Assembly: GCA_002315235.1 (NCBI GenBank)
Contig: DCGK01000083.1
Location: 1 to 10,059, forward strand
Length of the DNA: 10,059 nt
Source of the DNA: Ruminococcus sp. UBA1780
Lineage (GTDB): Bacteria > Bacillota > Clostridia > Oscillospirales > Ruminococcaceae
Reading direction: 5' to 3'
Numbering within the stretch: the first letter of the stretch is position 1; every line of letters begins with the position of its first letter. A model generated the notes under the pieces. It was not told the origin of the DNA. It made no database searches and was given only the letters and a program-made list of their open reading frames with translations. Of the stretch, positions 1-5,872 are shown one piece after another. Both the position numbers and the translations under genes were made by a program.

Positions 1-20
1 AGTTAAAGACCACTTTAACT
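1..20. repeat. Perfect 8-bp hairpin at window edge
   Basis: AGTTAAAG (1-8) and CTTTAACT (13-20) are perfect inverted arms around the 4-nt loop ACCA. The plus strand has no T tract after it, and the minus-strand continuation lies outside the window. It could be part of a terminator for a neighbouring gene or one more member of the hairpin cluster downstream of ureD. The rest of 21-97 is AT-rich, with no gene or clear signal. Confidence 0.4.
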
Positions 21-97
21 CAACCTCATCAAACCGTAACACAGCATCTATACAAAAACAGGATTGCTATAAACATCATAATTGACATATTTATCAG

Positions 98-126
98 AAA
101 CAAGGACGGCAAAAGCCGCCTTGTTT
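98..126 (-). terminator. Hairpin, probable terminator of the urease operon
   Basis: AAACAAGG (98-105) pairs with CCTTGTTT (119-126), and the inner CGGC (107-110) pairs with GCCG (115-118) around an AAAA loop, with one unpaired A at 106. This is a 12-bp stem about 40 nt beyond the ureD stop. The T-rich tail is imperfect on both strands: TTGTTT is part of the stem and the sequence after it is mixed A/T. Function as the operon terminator is inferred from position and stem strength. Confidence 0.5.
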
Positions 127-134
127 ATAATAGT

Positions 135-161
135 AAAGTTCAGCTCGCAGAGGTGAACTTT
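135..161. repeat. Hairpin with CTCGCAGAGG loop
   Basis: AAAGTTCA (135-142) and TGAACTTT (154-161) form a perfect 8-bp stem around the 11-nt loop GCTCGCAGAGG (143-153). The same loop, differing only in its first base, sits on an 8-bp stem of different sequence at 9910-9936. It lies between the ureD stop and the hairpin at 98-126. It may add to termination, but the shared loop suggests a repeat family or a recognised structure. Confidence 0.55.
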
Positions 162-166
162 TCCTT

Positions 167-916
167 TTAAAAGTGAACGTAATTTTTTTTTGCGTTCACT
201 ATAATTATACTCTGAAAAGCATCTGTAATACTCTGCGCGCTGTCAGAAAGCATTCTGACGCATTTGCCGGCAGCTGCACTGGTTACTGCAGCATCTGTTC
301 TCTCCGGAATATCAGCCACATCCGTTCCGTACACATACATCATCCCTGAATGCGTACATCCCTCATAAAAGCCGGTTCCGTTCAGATTTACCTCATCAGG
401 TGCAAGTCTGACATTGTCCAGAAAAACAAGCTTTCCGTCCATTTTAACGGATACGCGCGAACGGTACTCCCTGAACATAAACTGTTCATTCATTGCAGCT
501 CTGCCGCAGGAAACAACATCCTGAAAAACAAGCACGGAATCACTGCGGAGTCTGATATCCGTTTCACCCTTAAACATGCTTCCTGCAAACGGAATTGCCG
601 GCTGCTGCATGTACATAAGCCTGCCGCCGCCCTCAACATTTATCTTTACCTTCCTGATAATGTTTCCGCCTTCACTGCACTTAAAAATCTTGTCAAATGA
701 CTGCCCGGTAAATTTAAGCGATGCGCCCGGACACACGTGTATGCGTATATCGTATTCGTCACCCTCCAGCATGCCGGCACTTGCACTCATCATCATTACC
801 TCAGTAAAATCACTGAAGTAAAAAGGTGAAGCAATTTTCAGAGGTGATGTAAAGCTGCTTTCAGTTATTACCGTTCTGTCACCATTCCTCTCGGCGCGCA
901 GATACAGCCTGCTCAT
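167..916 (-). CDS. ureD: Urease accessory protein UreD (UreH)
   Basis: UreD is the scaffold that binds apo-urease first and recruits UreF and UreG for nickel insertion and lysine carbamylation. The 249-aa product has the family landmarks: a SAGMLEGDEYDI segment near residues 46-57, MQQPAIPF at 103-110 and GRAAMNEQF at 138-146, which matches the usual GR...(G/N)E-F signature. It is slightly short for the family (about 270 aa). The ATG overlaps the ureG stop by 4 bp (ATGA), so translation is probably coupled, with GAGG a few bases upstream. It is the last gene of the operon; ureD-last order also occurs in some other Gram-positive clusters, whereas Klebsiella has ureD first. The last codons contain an A9 run on the coding strand inside an imperfect palindrome (172-200), so the final residues depend on accurate sequence there. 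Soluble cytosolic protein; assignment is firm from motif and context. Confidence 0.93.
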   Translation of the reverse strand: MSRLYLRAERNGDRTVITESSFTSPLKIASPFYFSDFTEVMMMSASAGMLEGDEYDIRIHVCPGASLKFTGQSFDKIFKCSEGGNIIRKVKINVEGGGRLMYMQQPAIPFAGSMFKGETDIRLRSDSVLVFQDVVSCGRAAMNEQFMFREYRSRVSVKMDGKLVFLDNVRLAPDEVNLNGTGFYEGCTHSGMMYVYGTDVADIPERTDAAVTSAAAGKCVRMLSDSAQSITDAFQSIIIVNAKKNYVHF

Positions 917-1524
917 TTCAGATCCTCAAGCAGAACATATTTCTTTATCCATGCTATTACTTCATCAACACCGTCAAGAGTCATGAGATTTGTAAAAAGA
1001 AACGGTCTGCCTTCACGCATTCTTTCCGAGTCTGATTTCATTACTTCAAGACTTGCACCTACCAGCGGAGCAAGATCAGTTTTATTTATTACAAGAAGAT
1101 CAGATCTTGTTACGCCCGGACCACCCTTACGCGGAATCTTTTCACCCTGTGCAACGTCTATTACATAAATGGACGAATCTGCAAGATCAGGTGAAAATGT
1201 TGCCGAAAGATTATCCCCGCCGCTCTCGATAAAGATTATCTGAACATCCGGAAACTTTTCTGCCATTTCCTCAACAGCCTCAAGATTCATTGAACAGTCC
1301 TCACGAATCGCTGTATGCGGACATCCTCCTGTCTCAACTCCGACAATTCTATCTGCCGGAAGCTTTGAGTTTTTTACAAGGAATTCCGCATCTTCCTTAG
1401 TATAGATATCATTTGTCACAACACAGATGCTGTATTCCTCAGACATTTTTCGTGTAAGTCTTTCTATTAAGGCTGTTTTTCCTGAACCTACCGGTCCGCC
1501 TACACCTATTTTTACATATGCCAT
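913..1524 (-). CDS. ureG: Urease accessory GTPase UreG
   Basis: UreG is the SIMIBI-class GTPase that carries nickel and drives metallocentre assembly with UreD, UreF and UreE. The 203-aa product is of normal length. Visible motifs are the P-loop GPVGSGKT (residues 10-17), the metal-binding CPH triad (68-70) within VETGGCPHTAIRED, the switch segment ESGGDNL (100-106), and the guanine-specificity motif NKTD (147-150). The start is supported by an AAGGAG site 8 nt before the ATG. It begins 18 bp after the ureF stop and its own stop overlaps ureD by 4 bp. The ORF is intact with every key residue present. It could be confused only with HypB, but the urease context and the absence of a His-rich N-terminus settle it as UreG. 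Confidence 0.97.
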   Translation of the reverse strand: MAYVKIGVGGPVGSGKTALIERLTRKMSEEYSICVVTNDIYTKEDAEFLVKNSKLPADRIVGVETGGCPHTAIREDCSMNLEAVEEMAEKFPDVQIIFIESGGDNLSATFSPDLADSSIYVIDVAQGEKIPRKGGPGVTRSDLLVINKTDLAPLVGASLEVMKSDSERMREGRPFLFTNLMTLDGVDEVIAWIKKYVLLEDLK

Positions 1525-1542
1525 ATTTCATGCTCCTTACTG

Positions 1543-2226
1543 TTATGAAATATAAATTCTTGAATAAAGTTTTTCATGCTGCATTGACCTCAGATCAAAT
1601 CCGGATCCGCTTATGCCAAGGTCATCAGTTTCCACCGACAGTGAATACTCTGCCGCCTCAGGTATATGCCTGGCAATATCCGCAAGCGCCGCCTGTCCGT
1701 CACCCTGACGAAGCGGCACAAGCTTTACGGCATGGTTTACAAGTGATGAAAGCTGACTGTAGCAGAACATCTGAAGTCCGGTTCTTATATCAGCACCTGT
1801 ATCTGCTATAAGAAGTCCTGCGGCAATGCAGTAATGACCTGAACACTGCCCTGTCTGAATCATTCCCATGTATTTCTTCAGCTGTTCATACTCGTCTGTC
1901 TGCATCAGGGTTTTGATAAACCTGACACACAGCTTTCTGCTGCCCTCGCGAAGTTCATACGGAATTTTTGATGCATTGCATATTTCATCAAGTTCTGAAA
2001 TATCATGTCCCGATGCAGCGCCGGCTGCAAAAGCCAGATCATTTGTTCTCATCGCATACAGGTATGATTCAAGATATTCAGACAGTGATTTTCTGTCCTT
2101 TACAATATTTTTCTGGGTGTATGTTTCCATACCGTTTGACATGGTAAACGCACCCGCCGGGAACAGACTGTCAAATGCCTGCATCAGTCTCAGTATTCCG
2201 TATCCGGAATCAGTGCTCATGTTCAT
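1543..2226 (-). CDS. ureF: Urease accessory protein UreF
   Basis: UreF bridges UreD and UreG and acts as a GTPase-linked fidelity factor during urease activation; it is an all-helical cytosolic protein. From the chosen ATG at 2226 the product is 227 aa, the usual size. The N-terminus carries the recognisable UreF opening, LRLMQAFDSLFPAGAF then SNGMETY, equivalent to LQLASSxLPVGGYSxSxGLE in other bacteria. The reading frame is open up to 2328, but those extra codons are the His-rich end of ureE read out of frame, so the longer start is rejected; a second ATG at 2220 is also possible. The start lies inside ureE (stop 2210-2212) with no clear ribosome site, so expression probably relies on translational coupling. 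Sequence conservation of this family is low, so the call rests on the N-terminal motif, length and position between ureE and ureG. Confidence 0.92.
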   Translation of the reverse strand: MNMSTDSGYGILRLMQAFDSLFPAGAFTMSNGMETYTQKNIVKDRKSLSEYLESYLYAMRTNDLAFAAGAASGHDISELDEICNASKIPYELREGSRKLCVRFIKTLMQTDEYEQLKKYMGMIQTGQCSGHYCIAAGLLIADTGADIRTGLQMFCYSQLSSLVNHAVKLVPLRQGDGQAALADIARHIPEAAEYSLSVETDDLGISGSGFDLRSMQHEKLYSRIYIS

Positions 2227-2710
2227 GGTGATGGCCGTGATGATGCTCACCATCATGACTGCCGGAATGTGAATGCGTATTTGTATGAGCATGTGCCCTG
2301 CACTCAATGTATCCCTCAAATTTTTCATGAACCTTTTCAGCGCTGAATCCCAGACGCTTAAGGTATTCGAATGTTGGATCGTCGTAAGGACATTTTACCG
2401 TATGCTCGTCTATCGACAGCGACAGATGCCTGTTGCCGAGTTCAAAACAGAGTCTGCCCATTTCCTTCATATCAGATACTGACACGCTCACCAGATCGCA
2501 GGGGGCTATGTCAATATAGATTATCCTTTTATCATCCTCATAGATTATATCATTCTGGTTAAGCGTTTCTTCGGTTCTGATACCCACTTCCTCACCTGAT
2601 GATGAAATTTTTCTCAGTATTTTTTTGTCACGTTCAAACCACTCTATAACAACGGTTTCCGTTTTCTTTTCAGAACCGGAAAATTTTCCGCATATTTTTT
2701 CAGCTATCAT
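2210..2710 (-). CDS. ureE: Urease nickel metallochaperone UreE, His-rich tail
   Basis: UreE is the dimeric nickel chaperone that hands Ni(II) to UreG. The 166-aa product has an N-terminal peptide-binding-like domain (about 1-75) and a C-terminal metal-binding domain with the conserved GNRH motif at 92-95, whose histidine is the interface nickel ligand in characterised UreE proteins. The last 27 residues contain 13 histidines (HHHGHHHEHEH at the end), a nickel-storing tail like that of Klebsiella UreE and absent from many homologues. AGGAG lies about 9 nt before the ATG, and the gene begins 17 bp after ureC. Its His codons overlap the beginning of ureF. No nickel permease is seen nearby, so a storage tail may matter for nickel supply; that is inference. 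Confidence 0.95.
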   Translation of the reverse strand: MIAEKICGKFSGSEKKTETVVIEWFERDKKILRKISSSGEEVGIRTEETLNQNDIIYEDDKRIIYIDIAPCDLVSVSVSDMKEMGRLCFELGNRHLSLSIDEHTVKCPYDDPTFEYLKRLGFSAEKVHEKFEGYIECRAHAHTNTHSHSGSHDGEHHHGHHHEHEH

Positions 2711-2727
2711 TTATTGTTTCTCCTTTT

Positions 2728-4440
2728 TCAGAACAGATAATATTTCTGTGTAAGCGGCAGAGTCTCCGCAGCCCCGCATGAAATCTTTTCACCGTCAACA
2801 GTTACCTGATAGCATTCAGGGTCGACCTGAATATCTCCGGTTCTGCTGTTGAAGCGCATATCCTTCTTTCCGATATTTCTGCAGTTTCCAACCGGAAGAA
2901 CCATTCTTTCAAGCGAAAGCTTTTCCTTTATTCCGCCTTCAGCTGCCGAACGTGATGTAAATGTTGCACAGCATCTCTTTACTGCCAGCCCGTCTGCTCC
3001 GAACATCTTAGTGTAAACCACAGGCTGCGGTGTCGGAATTGATGCATTTGCATCACCCATTTTTGATGCACAGATAAATCCGCCCTTGATAATCATCTCC
3101 GGCTTTACTCCGAACATCGCTGGCTTCCAGAGAACCAGGTCAGCCATCTTTCCGACTTCAACCGAGCCTACATAATCTGAAATACCGTGAGTTACCGCTG
3201 GATTGATTGTGTACTTTGAAACGTAACGCTTTACGCGGTAGTTATCATTTCTTTCACAGTCCTCAGGAAGAATTCCTCTCTGGTCCTTCATCTTTGAAGC
3301 AGTCTGCCAGGTTCTTGTTATAACCTCTCCTACTCTTCCCATTGCCTGTGAATCAGAGCTCATCATACTGAAAACACCCATGTCATGAAGTACATCTTCG
3401 GCAGCAATAGTCTCAGGTCTGATTCTTGAATCTGCAAATGCAACATCCTCAGGAACCTTGCTGTCGAGATGATGACATACCATAAGCATGTCAAGGTGCT
3501 CATCTATGGTATTTACAGTAAACGGCATAGTCGGATTTGTAGACGAAGGCAGAATATTTTCAAATGCTGCCGCCTTAATAATATCAGGGGCATGTCCGCC
3601 GCCGGCGCCTTCAGTGTGATATGTGTGTATTACTCTTCCGCCTATTGCGTTCAGCGTATCCTCAACAAATCCGCCCTCGTTGAGAGTGTCAGTATGTATC
3701 GAAACCTGAACATCATATTTTTCAGCAGCATTAAGTGCCTGGTCAATAACTGCCGGAGTTGAACCCCAGTCCTCATGAATCTTGAGTCCGCATGCACCTG
3801 CTTCGATCTGTTCTGCGAGAGTATCGTAATCTGCACTGTTTCCTTTACCGAGAAAACCGAGATTAACCGGATACTGCTCCGCTGCTTCAAGCATTTTTTC
3901 AATATTGAAACGGCCAGGTGTACATGTTGTTGCATTGGTTCCGTCTGCAGGTCCTGTACCGCCGCCGATCATTGTTGTAACACCTGAGTAAAGGGCTGTA
4001 TCAATCTGCGTCGGACTTATAAAATGAATATGTGTGTCTATACCGCCTGCAGTAAGAATCAGTCCCTCGCCGGCTATTGCCTCGGTTCCTGCACCAAACA
4101 CCAGTGACGGTGTTACCCCGTCCATAATATCAGGATTTCCTGCCTTTCCTATGCCGCAGATTTTTCCGTCCTTAATACCGATATCAGCCTTGTATATACC
4201 TGTACTGTCCACTACAAGAGCACTTGTGATTACCGTATCAGGGCATTCACTGTCAGGTACTGAACAGGACTGTCCCATGCCGTCGCGAAGTGATTTTCCG
4301 CCGCCGAATTTTGCCTCGTCACCGTAAACCGTATAGTCTTTTTCAACCTCTATTACGAGCGATGTATCCGCAAGTCTTACACGGTCCCCTGTAGTCGGAC
4401 CGAACATATCAGCATACTGTTTTTTTGACATACTAAACAT
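2728..4440 (-). CDS. ureC: Urease catalytic alpha subunit UreC
   Basis: UreC holds the dinuclear nickel site that hydrolyses urea to ammonia and carbamate in the cytosol. Every active-site residue is present. Numbered from the upstream GTG at 4449 they are H140 and H142 (THIH), the carbamylated lysine K223 (GLKIHEDWG), H225, H252, H278, the flap residues C325-H326 (MVCHHL) and D366 (SSDSQ). All Ni ligands sit exactly 6 residues later than in Klebsiella UreC, showing no indels before the site. The N-terminal YADMFGPTTGD block is also typical. ATG 4440 is preferred because GGGAG lies 10 nt upstream of it; the GTG at 4449, which overlaps the ureAB stop by 4 bp, has that site only 1 nt away. The length of 570-573 aa is standard. 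It is immediately downstream of the fused ureAB, and the two together give the full (gamma-beta, alpha) holoenzyme. Confidence 0.98.
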   Translation of the reverse strand: MFSMSKKQYADMFGPTTGDRVRLADTSLVIEVEKDYTVYGDEAKFGGGKSLRDGMGQSCSVPDSECPDTVITSALVVDSTGIYKADIGIKDGKICGIGKAGNPDIMDGVTPSLVFGAGTEAIAGEGLILTAGGIDTHIHFISPTQIDTALYSGVTTMIGGGTGPADGTNATTCTPGRFNIEKMLEAAEQYPVNLGFLGKGNSADYDTLAEQIEAGACGLKIHEDWGSTPAVIDQALNAAEKYDVQVSIHTDTLNEGGFVEDTLNAIGGRVIHTYHTEGAGGGHAPDIIKAAAFENILPSSTNPTMPFTVNTIDEHLDMLMVCHHLDSKVPEDVAFADSRIRPETIAAEDVLHDMGVFSMMSSDSQAMGRVGEVITRTWQTASKMKDQRGILPEDCERNDNYRVKRYVSKYTINPAVTHGISDYVGSVEVGKMADLVLWKPAMFGVKPEMIIKGGFICASKMGDANASIPTPQPVVYTKMFGADGLAVKRCCATFTSRSAAEGGIKEKLSLERMVLPVGNCRNIGKKDMRFNSRTGDIQVDPECYQVTVDGEKISCGAAETLPLTQKYYLF

Positions 4441-4445
4441 CTTTA

Positions 4446-5126
4446 TCACACTCCCTTAAAGCCAAGCTCTGCAGCTTTTGCAAATGCTTTTTCTCTTACA
4501 GACTCATCGTCAAATGACCCCTGAGTCAGATTATTCAGTCCGTATCCACTCCGGTTGCCTCCGATGTCAATCAGATTAACCTTTCTTGTTTCACCCGGTT
4601 CAAATCTTACTGCTGTGCCTGCCGGAATATCAAGTCTCTTTCCGAATGCAGTTTTTCTGTCAAAATCAAGAAGCCTGTTCGCCTCAAAAAAGTGAAAATG
4701 CGAACCCACCTGAACCGGACGGTCTGCAGTGTTGGTAACGGATATTTCAGTCGTCTCTCTGCCTTCGTTAATAACTATTTCACCATCATCTATCAGGTAC
4801 TCGCCCGGTGTAAGCCTGCCCGACGGAATAATCGGTTCATGAACAGTCACAAGCTTTGTTCCGTCCGGAAAGGTTGCTTCCAGCTGTATTTCATGAATCA
4901 TTTCCGGAATACCTTCCATAACATCCTCATGAGTCAGAAGGGTTCTTCCCCTGCTCATAAGTTCAGTAACGGTCAGTCCGTCACGTGCAAGCTCCAGAAG
5001 CTCTGAAGTAATATATGCAATGGTTTCCGGATAGTTAAGTTTAAGTCCTCTCTGTTTCCTCTGCTTTGCAAGCTCACCTGCATAATGCGTCATAAGCCTT
5101 TCCTGTTCTCTTACAGTAAGATGCAT
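4446..5126 (-). CDS. ureAB: Fused urease gamma-beta subunit (UreA-UreB)
   Basis: This single 226-aa ORF covers two urease structural subunits that are separate genes in most bacteria. Residues 1-100 match the gamma subunit (RGLKLNYPE at 27-35, VMEGIPEMI at 69-77, EATFPDGTKLVTVHEPI at 83-99). Residues from about 107 match the beta subunit (TPGEY at 106-110, DRPVQVGSHFHFFEAN at 135-150, DIPAGTAVRFEPGETR at 166-181). The joint (PSGRL, 101-105) is short and in frame, with no internal start codon or ribosome site suggesting two products. The same fusion architecture is known from Helicobacter UreA (about 238 aa). A GGAGG site sits 8 nt before the ATG. It is first in the operon, directly behind the terminator-like leader hairpin. 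The protein ends in a charged helix-like tail of about 20 residues that is longer than the Klebsiella beta subunit. The assignment is firm. Confidence 0.96.
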   Translation of the reverse strand: MHLTVREQERLMTHYAGELAKQRKQRGLKLNYPETIAYITSELLELARDGLTVTELMSRGRTLLTHEDVMEGIPEMIHEIQLEATFPDGTKLVTVHEPIIPSGRLTPGEYLIDDGEIVINEGRETTEISVTNTADRPVQVGSHFHFFEANRLLDFDRKTAFGKRLDIPAGTAVRFEPGETRKVNLIDIGGNRSGYGLNNLTQGSFDDESVREKAFAKAAELGFKGV

Positions 5127-5153
5127 AAATCATTCCTCCGTTTTATACAGTAC

Positions 5154-5197
5154 AAAAAAAAACGTCAGGTAAGCCTGAATAATCAGGCGCCTAACGT
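5154..5197 (-). terminator. Leader terminator/attenuator before ureAB
   Basis: On the minus strand an 8-bp outer stem (5190-5197 with 5162-5169, one G-U pair that exists only in the minus-strand RNA), a small internal loop, and a 5-bp inner stem GCCTG/CAGGC with hexaloop ATTATT form a GC-containing hairpin followed at once by eight U (5161-5154). It sits between the urease promoter and the ureAB ribosome site with no convincing gene in between. The plausible role is regulated premature termination of the urease transcript. The controlling factor is not visible. Confidence 0.82.
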
Positions 5198-5224
5198 CTT
5201 TGTTGTCACACATTAAAATACAGT

Positions 5225-5242
5225 GCACATCATAATATGTGC
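5225..5242 (-). promoter_or_regulatory. Urease leader hairpin 1
   Basis: In the minus-strand leader RNA, GCACAT and ATGTGC (5237-5242 and 5225-5230) form a perfect 6-bp stem with hexaloop ATTATG. It begins a few nt after the expected transcription start and lies about 27 nt before the terminator hairpin, whose loop is ATTATT. Two hairpins with hexaloops sharing A-T-T-A-T recall two-hairpin antiterminator leaders such as those bound by ANTAR proteins. However, the ANTAR consensus G at loop position 4 is absent here (A instead) and the spacing is long, so the mechanism is open. Confidence 0.5.
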
Positions 5243-5254
5243 TTCCTTAAGTTT

Positions 5255-5282
5255 ATTATATCAGAAATATCAGAGCAGTCAA
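5255..5282 (-). promoter_or_regulatory. Promoter of the urease operon
   Basis: Reading the minus strand, TTGACT (5282-5277) and TATAAT (5260-5255) are separated by 16 bp: a near-consensus housekeeping sigma promoter. The expected start is near 5248, giving an untranslated leader of about 120 nt before ureAB. No competing promoter was seen inside the operon. Confidence 0.85.
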
Positions 5283-5296
5283 CATTTTGACCTGCG

Positions 5297-5315
5297 AACT
5301 TTATTATCCAAAGTT
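5297..5315. promoter_or_regulatory. Inverted repeat upstream of the urease promoter
   Basis: AACTTT (5297-5302) and AAAGTT (5310-5315) are inverted around 7 bp (ATTATCC), centred about 24 bp upstream of the urease -35 box. The location suits an activator or repressor site, but the arms are AT-rich and chance is possible. Confidence 0.3.
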
Positions 5316-5331
5316 ACTTCTTTGATTATCT

Positions 5332-5567
5332 TCATTTTATAAAGTGATATTTACGTTGGTAAAACGCGCCGCAGACTTTACAGTTACCCTTGTCCTCGCC
5401 GTTTCGCAGCTCGTTTTGTTGTCCCTGATTAAATCAAACTCACCACATCCAGTACAGTTATAAAAAACAGTCAACGCGGCTCCGGCATAATCCTTGACAT
5501 TACCGATAAAATATTTTATTATATATTGATGAGATACATAAAAAATTTCATATTTTTTTGTGTTCAC
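5332..5567 (-). pseudogene. Possible degenerate zinc-ribbon coding remnant
   Basis: Within the otherwise non-coding 5283-5591 stretch, one minus-strand frame reads VFYNCTGCGEFDL (Cys codons near 5454-5446). A second frame, reached by a frameshift somewhere near the AAAA run at 5413-5416, reads NCKVCGAFYQRKYHF and stops at 5332-5334. Joined, they would give CxxC - about 20 residues - CxxC, a zinc-ribbon-like pattern. The open frame upstream has only a GTG at 5567 without a ribosome site, and it runs into the region antisense to the plus-strand gene at 5592. The plus-strand promoter at 5494-5522 lies across it. It may be a decayed gene or a chance pair of CxxC motifs; the second is at least as likely. 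Confidence 0.22.
5494..5522 (+). promoter_or_regulatory. Promoter of the zinc-ribbon membrane protein gene
   Basis: TTGACA (5494-5499) and TATTAT (5517-5522) are separated by 17 bp, a strong housekeeping-type match. The start would fall near 5529, about 60 nt before the ATG at 5592. Together with the terminator at 5873-5914 this makes the small gene a self-contained single-gene transcript. Confidence 0.72.
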
Positions 5568-5591
5568 TGAATTTTCAGGAGGATTTGAAAA

Positions 5592-5864
5592 ATGGCTATT
5601 AACTGCAGCAAATGCGGAGCGCAGTATGAAGGAAAAGAAACCTGTGCATACTGCGGAAACAAATTTACAGACGAAGAAATAAAAAAGGCATGGGAAGAGC
5701 ATCAGAATCAGGACCGTAATCATACCGCAGCTAAGAAAGCCGCCGGTACAGCAGCAGGACTTCAGGCAGGATGTATAACAGGAATTATAACAGCTACTGT
5801 TGTATGTCTTCTTATTGTGTTCTGTATGATTTACTTTATTCTTATCCCTGCGTTCAGACAGTAA
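5592..5864 (+). CDS. Small zinc-ribbon protein with one membrane segment
   Basis: A 90-aa protein of unknown function. The N-terminus is a zinc ribbon with CSKCG (C5, C8) and CAYCG (C18, C21), a compact CxxC-9-CxxC layout as in 'zinc-ribbon domain' membrane proteins. A charged stretch (EEIKKAWEEHQNQDRNH, about 28-44) follows, then a single hydrophobic segment (about 60-86, GIITATVVCLLIVFCMIYFILI) near the C-terminus. The metal domain is probably cytosolic, with the C-terminus at or across the membrane; orientation is inferred. AGGAGG lies 8 nt before the ATG, and the gene has its own promoter and terminator, so it is real despite its size. It stands alone between divergent/convergent neighbours, and nothing links it to urease or citrate synthase. 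Proteins of this design are common in Firmicutes, with roles mostly unknown. Confidence 0.85.
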   Translation: MAINCSKCGAQYEGKETCAYCGNKFTDEEIKKAWEEHQNQDRNHTAAKKAAGTAAGLQAGCITGIITATVVCLLIVFCMIYFILIPAFRQ

Positions 5865-5872
5865 TTTCTGAT

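Noticed and set aside
82..131. Plus-strand promoter from TTGACA (82-87) and TATAAT (126-131)
   Set aside because: The two boxes are 38 bp apart, no partner box lies at 16-18 bp from either, and no plus-strand gene follows.
1518..1811. Plus-strand 97-aa frame opposite ureF
   Set aside because: Antisense shadow of ureF; no ribosome site or domain.
2227..2328. N-terminal extension of ureF starting at 2328
   Set aside because: These codons are the ureE His-rich tail read out of frame, and the UreF family opening begins at the ATG at 2226 or 2220.
3651..3935. Minus-strand 94-aa frame within ureC
   Set aside because: It is an alternative frame of the intact ureC gene, without ribosome site or recognisable protein features.
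5162..5242. Canonical ANTAR antiterminator target in the urease leader
   Set aside because: Two hexaloop hairpins are present, but loop position 4 is A instead of the conserved G, the linker is longer than usual, and the second hairpin is the terminator itself. Kept only as an analogy.
5568..5723. Minus-strand hydrophobic frame opposite the zinc-ribbon gene
   Set aside because: Its hydrophobic residues are the antisense of the membrane-protein gene, which has promoter, ribosome site and terminator on the plus strand.
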